This document shows, piece by piece, positions 15,183-22,615 of a stretch of DNA of 22,933 bases (its first letter is position 1; every line of letters begins with the position of its first letter). Origin of the DNA: JADFSZ01 sp022560555 [NCBI: PVC group bacterium] (GTDB lineage Bacteria > GCA-001730085 > JADFSZ01). Both the position numbers and the translations under genes were made by a program. A model generated the notes under the pieces. It ran no database searches. It was not told the origin of the DNA and saw nothing but the letters and a program-made list of their open reading frames with translations. The stretch spans positions 1-22,933 of the forward strand of contig JADFSZ010000004.1 in NCBI GenBank assembly GCA_022560555.1, given 5' to 3'.

Positions 15183-15916
15183 GAGGCTTCATCCATTATA
15201 TCAAAATTAGAATACACATTTTGAACATCATCGTGATCTTCCAGCTCCTCCATCAGACGAAGAACAGGTCCGGCTTGGACCTCACTTATCCTAACATAAT
15301 CTTTGGGCACCATGGTCAACTGGGCATCCATGATCGGCACTTTTTTATCCTCTAAAAATGACTTCACTTTGTAGAAATCACTGACTTGAGTATATACAAG
15401 ATAGGCCTCCTCGTCTGATGTATCAAGATCTTCTCCTCCGGCCTCCAAAACAGAGTTCATTAAATCATCTTCGGATATGTCCTCTTTTTTGACACGGATC
15501 TCCCCTTTCTTTTGAAACATCCATGCCACACATCCGGCCGCACCAAGATGGCCGTGATTTTTCTCAAAGATTTTTCTCAGCTCAGGATGAGTCCGATTTT
15601 TATTGTCTGTTAACACATCAACAATGATGGCTATCCCCGAAGCCCCATAGCCCTCATAAGTGATCGGCTCATAATTCACACCCGGAATCTCTCCTAGACC
15701 CTTTTTGATGGCTCTTTCAATGTTAGACGTGGGCATATTGATCCCCTTCGAGCTTAGAATAGCTGTCCGTAAGCGTGCATTACGATTAGGATCTCCGCCT
15801 CCCTCCCGGGCGGCAACTGTGATTTCCTTGATCGCCTTTGTAAAAACTTTACCGCGCTTCTGGTCGATAGCGGCCTTTTTATGCTTGATACTGCTCCATT
15901 TGGAATGTCCTGACAT
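15179..15916 (-). CDS. yebC: YebC/PmpR family (TACO1-like) regulator
   Basis: The 245-residue protein begins with the unmistakable MSGHSKWSSIKHKKAAIDQK and continues with GKVFTKAIKEI, ARLRTAI, NIERAIKKG, the central YEGYGASGIAIIVDVLTDN, and MVPKDYVRI. Family members are described as DNA-binding transcriptional regulators and, more recently, as ribosome-associated translation factors. It heads the minus-strand run: a promoter lies at 15950-15978, and GAGGG precedes the ATG by a few bases. RuvC follows with a 4 nt overlap. Confidence 0.97.
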   Translation of the reverse strand: MSGHSKWSSIKHKKAAIDQKRGKVFTKAIKEITVAAREGGGDPNRNARLRTAILSSKGINMPTSNIERAIKKGLGEIPGVNYEPITYEGYGASGIAIIVDVLTDNKNRTHPELRKIFEKNHGHLGAAGCVAWMFQKKGEIRVKKEDISEDDLMNSVLEAGGEDLDTSDEEAYLVYTQVSDFYKVKSFLEDKKVPIMDAQLTMVPKDYVRISEVQAGPVLRLMEELEDHDDVQNVYSNFDIMDEAS

Positions 15917-15949
15917 GAGTCCCTCACGGTTATAAGAACGTCTTATTTT

Positions 15950-15978
15950 ATTTTATACAGTCAAAGCTCCTTTGTAAA
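15950..15978 (-). promoter_or_regulatory. Promoter of the yebC-ruvCAB-queA-bat-cysK run
   Basis: On the minus strand TTTACA (15978-15973), a 17 bp spacer and TAAAAT (15955-15950) precede the yebC ATG at 15916. The leader would be about 27 nt. I find no comparably good promoter in the short gaps inside the 12 kb run, so this may drive all of it. Confidence 0.6.
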
Positions 15979-16024
15979 GCACCAAAGTTCATGAACCACA
16001 ATGTTTTCCACTGATATTTTTTCA

Positions 16025-16053
16025 TTGCCAGGCCCGCTTAAACACCCTATAAT
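16025..16053 (+). promoter_or_regulatory. Promoter of the adenylate-forming enzyme gene
   Basis: TTGCCA (16025-16030), 17 bp, then perfect TATAAT (16048-16053). Transcription would start near 16060, about 43 nt before the ATG at 16103. It is divergent from the yebC promoter with about 46 bp between the two -35 boxes. Boxes and spacing are identical to those of the promoter at 56-84. Confidence 0.65.
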
Positions 16054-16102
16054 CGTAAAGGTAGACATATCTAAAACTTCGACCGATAGCGCATGATCAT
16101 CT

Positions 16103-17629
16103 ATGTTTCTGACAAAGCATATACTCCAAAATTCCACTTTTAGACAGTTTCTCCTGAAAAATGCTCCGTATCGCTATTTGGAGAATATTACGCGAACGCG
16201 TATCATCAAGAAGGTTAGATCTGTCATTCCCACGATTCCGGCTTATTGCGAATACCTTCATAAGCACAAAATCTCAACTGATCCCGTTAATCTGAAAAAT
16301 TTAGCCATAGAAGATTTACCTCTGACAAACAAATCCGAATACATCCAAAAATATCCCCTTAAGGACATCTGCGCCAACGGCACGATTGAAGATAAATACT
16401 GTCTCGAATCCAGCTCCGGATACTCGGGAGAAGAACAGTATTGGGCCCGAAACACGTATGAGGATGAGAGTTTTACCCGCTACCTGGAAGTGTCCTCCAA
16501 ACAATATCTTCAGATCGATAAAAAATCGACACTTTTGATCGTCTGCTGGGCACTCGGAACGTGGGTCACGGGAGAAAAATTCGCACACGCGGCGCGGGTG
16601 GTCGCATGCAACAGCAACTACAAGCTGACCGTAATCACGCCGGGCAACAACTTTCCCACAGTCATAAACATTTTAAATAAATTCCAAGGCATGTTTGATC
16701 AAATCGTGATTGCTGGATATCCCTTTTTCATAAAAAGCCTTCTTTTGAAAGGGCCCGAAATCGGGATCGATTGGAGCCAAGCGCGCTATCATATTATCAT
16801 CGGCGGGGAGGGATTTCCGGAAGACTTGCGGGATTTTTTTGCAAAACAACTTCATAGTCCCGTTAATACCTTTGGCCAAAGCATGATCGCATCTGCCTAT
16901 GGCTCTGCGGACACCGGAATCGGGGTAGGACATGAGACTCCGTTCTCAATCCTTATCCGACGTTTGGCAAAAAAAGATGCTCGTCTTTCTGAATCCCTAT
17001 TCGGAACATCTGTTCATAATCTTCCGGTTGTATTTCAATTCAATCCCTTGAATTATCTCATCGAAAATGTCGATGGGGAAATTATTATCACGGCCCCTTT
17101 TAACGGTGTCCCTCTTATTCGATACAATCTTCATGATAGCGGAGGAGTTATCCCGTATGATCAAATAAACACTATACTTGAGGAGCATGGCTACAATCCG
17201 AAAAAGGAATTAGCCGAGCTCGGTCATTCCCCTCAAGATCTCTGGAAGCTTCCCATTCTCTATGTATTCGGACGCTCGGACGGAACCATCATTTATAACG
17301 GGGCCAATATTTTTCTGGAAAACATCAAAGAAGCTCTTGCTTTGCCGGAAATTGTCCATTCCAATACCGGCCGGTTCACCCTCTCGCGTATCCTGCTGGA
17401 AAATTTTGAACCAAAAATCAAAATTGTCATTGAATTATCCCAAGGGGTAGAAGTCACAGAGCAGCTAAAAACGATGTATGAAGTGGCAGTGATTTCAACT
17501 CTCGCCAGAGTCAACAAAGAATATCGCGATCAACTTGAAAAGCTTCATGACAAAGCAACTCCTCTCATCGAATTTATCCATCCCTCCATACACCCGGAAC
17601 AGGACACGATTAAACACAAGTATATTTAA
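16103..17629 (+). CDS. Phenylacetate-CoA-ligase-like adenylate-forming protein (PaaK/CapK type)
   Basis: A 508-residue soluble protein of the COG1541 group, which activates a carboxylate as its adenylate. Visible are the N-terminal PaaK-like helix region (VRSVIPTIPAYCEYL, LPLTNKSEY), a P-loop-like SSSGYSGEEQYWAR (103-116), IIIGGEGFPEDLRD (231-244), AYGSADTGIG (265-274) as the A5-type motif, RYNLHDSG (340-347), VFGRSDGTI (388-396) at the hinge, and a C-terminal IKHKYI whose lysine could be the catalytic A10 residue. The P-loop departs from the SSGTTGxP of true phenylacetate-CoA ligases, so the acid substrate is unknown. Such proteins also occur in exopolysaccharide and siderophore-like loci. 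It stands alone on the plus strand with its own promoter and a strong terminator, between two minus-strand operons. No good Shine-Dalgarno sequence precedes the ATG. Confidence 0.82.
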   Translation: MFLTKHILQNSTFRQFLLKNAPYRYLENITRTRIIKKVRSVIPTIPAYCEYLHKHKISTDPVNLKNLAIEDLPLTNKSEYIQKYPLKDICANGTIEDKYCLESSSGYSGEEQYWARNTYEDESFTRYLEVSSKQYLQIDKKSTLLIVCWALGTWVTGEKFAHAARVVACNSNYKLTVITPGNNFPTVINILNKFQGMFDQIVIAGYPFFIKSLLLKGPEIGIDWSQARYHIIIGGEGFPEDLRDFFAKQLHSPVNTFGQSMIASAYGSADTGIGVGHETPFSILIRRLAKKDARLSESLFGTSVHNLPVVFQFNPLNYLIENVDGEIIITAPFNGVPLIRYNLHDSGGVIPYDQINTILEEHGYNPKKELAELGHSPQDLWKLPILYVFGRSDGTIIYNGANIFLENIKEALALPEIVHSNTGRFTLSRILLENFEPKIKIVIELSQGVEVTEQLKTMYEVAVISTLARVNKEYRDQLEKLHDKATPLIEFIHPSIHPEQDTIKHKYI

Positions 17630-17634
17630 ACGAA

Positions 17635-17661
17635 AAAAGGCGGCTGAAATAGCCGCCTTTT
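17635..17661. terminator. Bidirectional rho-independent terminator
   Basis: AAAAGGCGGCT (17635-17645) pairs perfectly with AGCCGCCTTTT (17651-17661) around a 5-nt GAAAT loop. It has a T run on each strand's exit side. It lies 6 nt after the plus-strand stop at 17629 and 23 nt after the minus-strand mlaD stop at 17685, so it ends both transcripts. Confidence 0.92.
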
Positions 17662-17684
17662 AATAAACTCAAAGGGTACAAAAA

Positions 17685-18548
17685 TTATTTTTTCTTGCGG
17701 TCAGCTTTTAATTCCTCGGGTGATTTTTTCAAAAGCATCCAAGGATGAGCTTCAATTTTCATGGCAAACTTCGCGAAATCCGCGCTCGCTGCCCTGAAAT
17801 TCGTAACGATCCGGCGAATATCTTCGCGGTTTTCTACAACGAGGCCATCCGTGTTTGTCAAGAGACTATCCAGTTTGCCAAGCGCGTTGTCGAGCTTTCC
17901 TTTAAGACCGTCAGTCGCTAATGCCAAATTTTTTATCATTGATCTGATATCTCCGCGATTGTCCGCGATCATGCCCCGGGCATCAACGGCAAGACCTTCG
18001 AAATTTGAAACCGTGTTTTTCAGTGAAGCAATCATTTCTTTATCTCCGAGAAAGTCTGCCAAATTGTCAATCATGGCTTCGACTTTTTCCACAATCTTCT
18101 TGCCACTCACCAGCAATTGCTCAAGATCAAACGGAGCCTCCCCAACCAAGCGCTGCCCTTCAGGCAGTGCCGGGGCGCTAGGCGTTCCCGGTGAAATCTC
18201 AATATACTTGTCTCCCATGAGGCCCATTGTCTTAATAGAAGCTACCGAATCCGTTTTAATCACAGCGGATTTATCAATCGAAATCGAAAACACAACACGC
18301 GGATCATCCGGGGCTTTCACCTCCGCGTCCGTTAGGATGACAATGCGATCTATTTTTCCCACAGGAACACCGGCATACATTACGGAACTGTCCTCTGCAA
18401 GACCGTTCGCGGCGGGAAACACAATTTCTGCTTCGTACGTACTCTTAAATATTTTAATGTCGCCGATATTAAAAATAAACAATCCCATAATGGCAAGACA
18501 GCTAACAATCACAACGCCTGCTTTAAGTTCATCTTTTTGAAAATCCAT
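17685..18548 (-). CDS. mlaD: MlaD-like MCE-domain lipid transport protein
   Basis: The substrate-binding ring subunit of an Mla/MCE ABC lipid transporter, anchored in the inner membrane and facing the periplasm. The 287-residue protein has one N-terminal membrane helix (about 10-29) and an MCE domain at about 38-121 (YEAEIVFPAANGLAEDSSV, YAGVPVGKI, TMGLMGDKYIEISPG). A long helical, charged tail follows, containing two short similar stretches (MIADNRGDIRSMIKNL and LVVENREDIRRIVTNF). The tail is longer than that of E. coli MlaD (about 183 aa) and resembles MCE proteins of non-proteobacterial diderms. It is the last gene of the mlaE-mlaF-mlaD order; mlaF lies 18 nt upstream. No MlaC or MlaA is in the window. 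Confidence 0.92.
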   Translation of the reverse strand: MDFQKDELKAGVVIVSCLAIMGLFIFNIGDIKIFKSTYEAEIVFPAANGLAEDSSVMYAGVPVGKIDRIVILTDAEVKAPDDPRVVFSISIDKSAVIKTDSVASIKTMGLMGDKYIEISPGTPSAPALPEGQRLVGEAPFDLEQLLVSGKKIVEKVEAMIDNLADFLGDKEMIASLKNTVSNFEGLAVDARGMIADNRGDIRSMIKNLALATDGLKGKLDNALGKLDSLLTNTDGLVVENREDIRRIVTNFRAASADFAKFAMKIEAHPWMLLKKSPEELKADRKKK

Positions 18549-18566
18549 ATCGTCTACTTCCTTCCC

Positions 18567-19367
18567 TTAGGATTCCTCGGTTAATTCCTTAAAATAGTCT
18601 TCTCCCGATCGGCGAAGCGCAATCGGACCTTCGGCACTGCCGGTTATAAACTGCTGAACAACAGGATTTTTTGAATTCTTGATTTCATCCACGGTACCCT
18701 GCTCCAGAATCTTCCCTTCGTACAGCATAATAATTTTGTCCGCGATACGAAAAGCACTTTCCATCTCATGAGTCACAACGATAGAGGTCATGCCAAGTTT
18801 TTTTGATAAATCGAATATCAGCTTGTCAATCACAGCCATAACGACAGGATCGAGCCCCGCTCCCGGCTCGTCATAAAACACAAGTTCGGGATCCATCGCG
18901 ATGGCCCTGGCAAGCCCCACACGCTTTTTCATCCCTCCGCTGATTTCAGCCGGCTTCAAATGTTCAAATCCGGATAGCCCCACCATCTCAAGCTTAATTT
19001 TAACCATAATCCGGATAATCTCTTCATCCAAATCCGTATGTTCCCGTAAGGCCAGTGCCACATTATCCCCCACCGTCATAGAATTAAAAAGGGCGGATCC
19101 TTGAAAAAGCATGCCAAATTTCTTTCGAAGTTCAATTAATTGATCTTCATCCGCTTTTACAATGTCAATATTATTAATGAGCACGGAACCCGCATCCGGA
19201 CGAAGCATTCCGATTAAAATACGCAGGAATGTCGTTTTACCGCATCCGCTTCCGCCCATAATGACGATGGTTTTCCCCCGCTCGAAATCAACATTGATAC
19301 CGTTTAAAATCTTTCTATCTCCAAAACTCTTATCGAGATTACGAACTTCTATGATATGGTCAACCAT
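18567..19367 (-). CDS. mlaF: MlaF-like ABC transporter ATP-binding protein
   Basis: The cytoplasmic ATPase that powers the MlaE/MlaD lipid transporter. The 266-residue protein has Walker A GGSGCGKTT (38-46), Q-loop glutamine Q89 in GMLFQGSALF, signature ISGGMKKRV (142-150), Walker B LVFYDEPGAGLDP (162-174) with catalytic E167, and the switch histidine H200 in VVTHEM. The FQGSALFNSMTV and SGGMKKRVGLARA wording is characteristic of the Mla/Ttg2A group. The C-terminal tail (ITGSAEGPIALRR) is also Mla-like; in E. coli this region contacts the partner subunit and MlaB. Genes lie 16 nt after mlaE and 18 nt before mlaD. Confidence 0.95.
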   Translation of the reverse strand: MVDHIIEVRNLDKSFGDRKILNGINVDFERGKTIVIMGGSGCGKTTFLRILIGMLRPDAGSVLINNIDIVKADEDQLIELRKKFGMLFQGSALFNSMTVGDNVALALREHTDLDEEIIRIMVKIKLEMVGLSGFEHLKPAEISGGMKKRVGLARAIAMDPELVFYDEPGAGLDPVVMAVIDKLIFDLSKKLGMTSIVVTHEMESAFRIADKIIMLYEGKILEQGTVDEIKNSKNPVVQQFITGSAEGPIALRRSGEDYFKELTEES

Positions 19368-19383
19368 AAATTTTTCTCATTGA

Positions 19384-20196
19384 TTATACAAAAACAAAAT
19401 AAAAAAGACTTGTCAATACACAGTCAGCAAAAATAATCAGGGTAATCGAAGCCACTACAGATATTGTCGTTGCTTTTCCGACCCCTTCAGCGCCCCCTTT
19501 GACAATCAATCCTTCATAACATCCGATAAACCCGATGATAAGAGCAAACACAAAACTTTTGAGCAAGCCAGTCCAGATATCTTTTAGCACAAGCGCATCA
19601 ATTGTTTTTTGGATATATAATCCGGTCGGAATATTGATACTATAGTGTCCGATGAGATAACCGCCGTAGATACCGACAAGGTCAGCAAACATGGTTAAAC
19701 AAGGCAGCATAATCACCAAAGCTAATATTCTCGGTACAACTAAATACCGAACCGGGTTAATTCCCATCACTTCCAATGCATCGATTTCTTCGGCCACTTT
19801 CATGGTTCCTAATTCCGCCGTAATAGCCGCGCCGGCACGGCCGGCAATGACAATCGCCGTTAAAAGAGGACCAAGTTCCCGGCACATCGACACAGCCACC
19901 AAACTTCCCACATACATCACAACCCCGAATTTTTTCAGGAGATACGCTGTCTGCATGGCCATAATCATTCCCATAAAAAGTGACACCAAAAACACAATTG
20001 ATATCGACTTATTGCCCATGAAGACGCACTGATAGGACACATGCTCCCGACTCAGCCCCTTTTGCCCTTTTTTGAAAGGCGCAATGAAAGTCCAATAAAA
20101 ATTCGAAACCATGAGGGAGTAAAGACTGGAGAGATGGCTTAAAAACACACGCGCGTTTTTTCCGATATGTTCTAATGCTCTGATCGCAAATTCCAT
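19384..20196 (-). CDS. mlaE: MlaE-like ABC transporter permease
   Basis: The inner-membrane permease of the Mla phospholipid transporter. The 270-residue protein carries the family's central block: MCRELGPLLTAIVIAGRAGA (104-123), ITAELGTMKVAEEIDALEVM (125-144) and PVRYLVVPRILA (148-159), with several membrane helices on either side and a hydrophobic C-terminus. The EEIDAL segment forms the coupling helix that touches the ATPase. Length is close to E. coli MlaE (260). It follows a STAS-domain gene by 32 nt and precedes mlaF by 16 nt. Confidence 0.95.
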   Translation of the reverse strand: MEFAIRALEHIGKNARVFLSHLSSLYSLMVSNFYWTFIAPFKKGQKGLSREHVSYQCVFMGNKSISIVFLVSLFMGMIMAMQTAYLLKKFGVVMYVGSLVAVSMCRELGPLLTAIVIAGRAGAAITAELGTMKVAEEIDALEVMGINPVRYLVVPRILALVIMLPCLTMFADLVGIYGGYLIGHYSINIPTGLYIQKTIDALVLKDIWTGLLKSFVFALIIGFIGCYEGLIVKGGAEGVGKATTISVVASITLIIFADCVLTSLFYFVFV

Positions 20197-20228
20197 AGTG
20201 TATTGTCTGAGCTGGTTTGGGGGTAAAA

Positions 20229-20570
20229 TCAGGTTTTTTGGATTTCGTCTAAAGCGGCCGATTCAGTCTCCACTATGCGAAAAATCCCGTCGAGTTTTGC
20301 TAATTCAAAGACAGATCGGACTGTATCATTAATATTGTACAAGCAAAGCCGCCCATTCAATTTCTTCAGCTTCTGAAGCAGCTCAATGAGAGTCGCAAGC
20401 CCTGAAGAATCAATATATTCCACCTGAGAAAAATCAACCGCGATCTTCGGTGCACCTGAATCAGAGTGCTTGGAAAACTCATTTCTAATTTGCGGGGATG
20501 AATACAAATCCAAATCCCCTTTGAGGTGAAAAAGAGTAATACCGTCTTTCGTGTCAACTTGTATGTCCAT
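20229..20570 (-). CDS. STAS-domain protein (anti-sigma antagonist RsbV-like, or MlaB-like)
   Basis: A 113-residue single STAS domain (MDIQVDTKDGITLFHLKGDL, then IAVDFSQVEYIDSSGLATL). The DSSGL at 54-58 is the classic loop whose serine is phosphorylated in SpoIIAA/RsbV antagonists. The rest (RLCLYNINDTVRSVFELAKL, FRIVETESAAL) is also antagonist-like. The gene stands between an RsbW-like kinase (56 nt upstream) and mlaE (32 nt downstream). Its own promoter (20588-20616) and a GGAG ribosome site 7 nt before the ATG make it the first gene of an mla transcript. It may therefore act as RsbV, as the MlaB subunit that binds MlaF, or as both. Sequence favours RsbV and transcription layout favours MlaB. 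Confidence 0.88.
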   Translation of the reverse strand: MDIQVDTKDGITLFHLKGDLDLYSSPQIRNEFSKHSDSGAPKIAVDFSQVEYIDSSGLATLIELLQKLKKLNGRLCLYNINDTVRSVFELAKLDGIFRIVETESAALDEIQKT

Positions 20571-20587
20571 AGGGCAACTCCGTGGGT

Positions 20588-20616
20588 ATGATATTATAAG
20601 TTATACCAAGTTTCAA
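20588..20616 (-). promoter_or_regulatory. Internal promoter before the STAS-mlaEFD genes
   Basis: On the minus strand TTGAAA (20616-20611), a 17 bp spacer and TATCAT (20593-20588) lie in the 56 nt gap between the kinase gene and the STAS gene. Transcription would start near 20581, giving a leader of about 10 nt. An AT-rich dyad (GGTAT...ATACC, 20607-20585) overlaps the -10 region and could be an operator. Confidence 0.5.
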
Positions 20617-20626
20617 CAGGAACCTT

Positions 20627-21022
20627 TTACTTCTTCTTCACCATTGTCAGGAGGGTTCCGGTGCTGTTTGACGTGTCATAATCTATTTCATCCATAATCT
20701 TTTGCATCAAAAACACGCCCAATCCTCCGGGGCGAACATTGTCCAACTTCCTCGATTTAAAATCTTTGGGGTCACTTTTTTTACCGTAGTCTCTTAGTCG
20801 GAAATATAATTTCCCTTCAGATTCACTCATTTCGAAATTGATAATACCATCCGTCCGTTCATTATATCCGTGGCGAATAATGTTGCAAATGGCCTCATCC
20901 ACGGCTAGAACAATCATCATGGCATCTTTTCCCTTATACCCTGAAATTTCTAAAAATGATTTTACCGAGGCTCGAATAATTCTCAAATATTTTGCATCAC
21001 TTTTAAATGACAGCTGAAGCAT
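20627..21022 (-). CDS. RsbW-like anti-sigma serine kinase (HATPase_c_2)
   Basis: A 131-residue single-domain kinase of the GHKL fold, of the kind that phosphorylates STAS antagonists and sequesters a sigma factor. N box VDEAICNIIRHGY (41-53), G1-type RDYGKKSDP (77-85) and the G2-type PGGLGVFLM (98-106) are all present. I chose the ATG at 21022: AGGAGG (21037-21032) lies 9 nt before it, whereas the in-frame TTG at 21031 would abut the ribosome site. It follows the SpoIIE phosphatase by about 20 nt and precedes the STAS gene. No sigma factor gene is adjacent, so its binding target may be encoded elsewhere or may not be a sigma factor. Confidence 0.88.
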   Translation of the reverse strand: MLQLSFKSDAKYLRIIRASVKSFLEISGYKGKDAMMIVLAVDEAICNIIRHGYNERTDGIINFEMSESEGKLYFRLRDYGKKSDPKDFKSRKLDNVRPGGLGVFLMQKIMDEIDYDTSNSTGTLLTMVKKK

Positions 21023-21043
21023 GGCCAACAACCTCCTGGATCA

Positions 21044-22306
21044 TCATGAACACACAATAGAGACGAGCGTCATATCATCATGCTGGGGTGCGTCTCCGAC
21101 AAATTGATGAACACTGTCTAAAATTTGTTTAGAAAGACCGGGGTGCCCGTAATTTTTTTTAATAACATTCTCGAGCCGAGGGAACCCATACTCCTCTTTT
21201 TTGTTATTCCGCGCTTCAATAATTCCGTCCGTAAATAAAAGAATCTCTTTAGAGTCCGTCCAAGGGATAGTGTGAGACGTGTACGTCACCTCGGAAAATA
21301 TTCCCAGGGGGCTACTCTGAGCTTCTTTGATCTCTTCCAAGGTCTTCTTCTTATGATCCACAAGCAACGGAGGGATATGGCCGGCATTAGAAAAAGTGAC
21401 GGTTTGAACTTGCAGGTTAAAAATCATGTAAAACATTGTTGAAAACATTCCAAACTGTGGTTTGAGAGACAAGGATTTATTGACGGAATCCAGGACAACA
21501 TGAGGAAGGGTATCTTTGTTGGCCTCAAAACGCATCGCGCTGATGGTTTTCACCATATAAAGCCCTGATGGAACCCCTTTACCGGAAACGTCCCCAAAAA
21601 CCACACCATACTCTTTTGGAGAAAACTCTAAAACGTCATAAAAATCTCCGCTGACTTCCCTCGCTGGCGTGTTATGAGCGAATACAGATAAACCTTTCAG
21701 ATGCGGCAATACATCGGGCATAAAGGTTTCCTGAATCTGTCGGGCAAAATCCAACTCCTGCTCGATTCTTTGCTTATCCATCATTTCTTTGTGCATGCGC
21801 GCGTTTTCGATTGCGATGGCGCTCTGGTTAGCAAATGCCATAAATATTTCAATATCCTCTTCACAAAAGGCTTCCTGATGAACAGGATTGATGGCTTGAA
21901 GAATACCGATAATTTTTTCCTTAACACGCATTGGTACACATAGGATGGATCTTGTGATAAAACCGGTTGACTCATCGGGCTTGCTATAAAAGCGCGGGTC
22001 TTTTTGGACATCTTTGACCAACAGCGGTTCATTATGTTCGGCCACCCAACCGGCGATTCCTTGGCCGATTTTTAGACGAAATTTCTCTTTAAGAGTGCCC
22101 CCTGTTTCTCCGGTCGCGACTTGAAAAACAAGCTCATTTGCAGCCTCATCTATCAGCATAAGGCTACTGACGTTACACTCCATCACTTTTTCGACAATTT
22201 TCATAATGAGCCCCAAGAGCTCACTCAAATCAAGGGTAGAATTAATGAGCGTTCCCACCTCAATGAGACTTGATAGCTTTTCAATTTTATGACTAGTAGC
22301 ATTCAT
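21044..22306 (-). CDS. GAF-domain SpoIIE/PP2C-type serine phosphatase (RsbU-like)
   Basis: A 420-residue cytosolic sensor phosphatase. A GAF domain occupies about 24-170 (IGQGIAGWVAEHNEPLLVKD, RSILCVPMRVKEKIIGILQA). A helical linker follows (QELDFARQIQETFMPD, 183-198), then a PP2C/SpoIIE catalytic domain with SGDFYDV (219-225), VFGDVSGKGVP (236-246), FSNAGHIPPLL, LLFTDGIIEARN and the C-terminal metal aspartates D410-D411 in QHDDMT. It presumably dephosphorylates the STAS protein encoded two genes downstream when the GAF domain binds its ligand, in the RsbU/RsbW/RsbV partner-switch scheme. It is first in its operon, with a promoter at 22425-22453 and a long leader containing two hairpins. No Shine-Dalgarno sequence is obvious before the ATG. 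Confidence 0.92.
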   Translation of the reverse strand: MNATSHKIEKLSSLIEVGTLINSTLDLSELLGLIMKIVEKVMECNVSSLMLIDEAANELVFQVATGETGGTLKEKFRLKIGQGIAGWVAEHNEPLLVKDVQKDPRFYSKPDESTGFITRSILCVPMRVKEKIIGILQAINPVHQEAFCEEDIEIFMAFANQSAIAIENARMHKEMMDKQRIEQELDFARQIQETFMPDVLPHLKGLSVFAHNTPAREVSGDFYDVLEFSPKEYGVVFGDVSGKGVPSGLYMVKTISAMRFEANKDTLPHVVLDSVNKSLSLKPQFGMFSTMFYMIFNLQVQTVTFSNAGHIPPLLVDHKKKTLEEIKEAQSSPLGIFSEVTYTSHTIPWTDSKEILLFTDGIIEARNNKKEEYGFPRLENVIKKNYGHPGLSKQILDSVHQFVGDAPQHDDMTLVSIVCS

Positions 22307-22380
22307 GATATACCAGTATTTCTTAGAGACGGGTGTTAGAAATGGTTCTTATTTTCTCACAAAAAAACATTTTTTTAATG

Positions 22381-22422
22381 AAAAAACCTTTCTGAGAAAA
22401 GGGCCTTTATGAACGTAAGGCC
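22381..22422 (-). promoter_or_regulatory. Tandem hairpins with a T run in the phosphatase leader
   Basis: On the minus strand, GGCCTT (22422-22417) pairs with AAGGCC (22407-22402). A second hairpin, CCTTT/AAAGG (arms about 22403-22399 and 22391-22387; the base-by-base limits are approximate), runs straight into TTTTTT (22386-22381). The first arm of the second hairpin overlaps the last arm of the first. This resembles a weak attenuator placed just after the predicted start point. The stems are only 5-6 bp, so function is uncertain. Confidence 0.35.
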
Positions 22423-22424
22423 GT

Positions 22425-22453
22425 ATCATATCACAAGCTTGGTACTCTGACAA
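22425..22453 (-). promoter_or_regulatory. Promoter of the GAF-SpoIIE phosphatase operon
   Basis: On the minus strand TTGTCA (22453-22448), 17 bp, then TATGAT (22430-22425). The start point would be near 22418, leaving a leader of roughly 110 nt before the ATG at 22306. It is divergent from the tRNA promoter, with about 15 bp between the -35 boxes. Confidence 0.55.
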
Positions 22454-22468
22454 TTCTGATTCTCCCTA

Positions 22469-22497
22469 TTGAAATTTTGGTCGGGCTATGATATAAA
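22469..22497 (+). promoter_or_regulatory. Promoter of the tRNA-Glu/tRNA-Leu genes
   Basis: TTGAAA (22469-22474), 17 bp, then TATAAA (22492-22497). The start point would be near 22504, 7 nt before the mature 5' end of tRNA-Glu. Confidence 0.6.
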
Positions 22498-22510
22498 ACA
22501 TCGAATCAAT

Positions 22511-22585
22511 GGCCCCATCGTCTAGCCTGGTCTAGGACGCTAGATTCTCATTCTAGAAACACGGGTTCGAATCCCGTTGGGGCTA
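22511..22585 (+). tRNA. tRNA-Glu (anticodon CTC)
   Basis: A full cloverleaf can be folded. The acceptor GGCCCCA pairs with TGGGGCT (one G-U). The D arm is GTCT...AGGAC. The anticodon stem CTAGA/TCTAG encloses TTCTCAT with anticodon CTC (22547-22549), which reads GAG. The T arm is ACGGG-TTCGAAT-CCCGT. The discriminator is A (22585) and CCA is not encoded. A tRNA-Leu follows 30 nt downstream, so the two are probably co-transcribed. Confidence 0.95.
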
Positions 22586-22615
22586 TTTTTAGTTGGGAAA
22601 GGTATGCGTAAAGGA

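Noticed and set aside
17761-18540. A 259-codon plus-strand frame opposite mlaD
   Set aside because: It mirrors the mlaD codons, is rich in Ser/Pro/Arg as antisense frames are, and lies beyond the strong terminator at 17635-17661.
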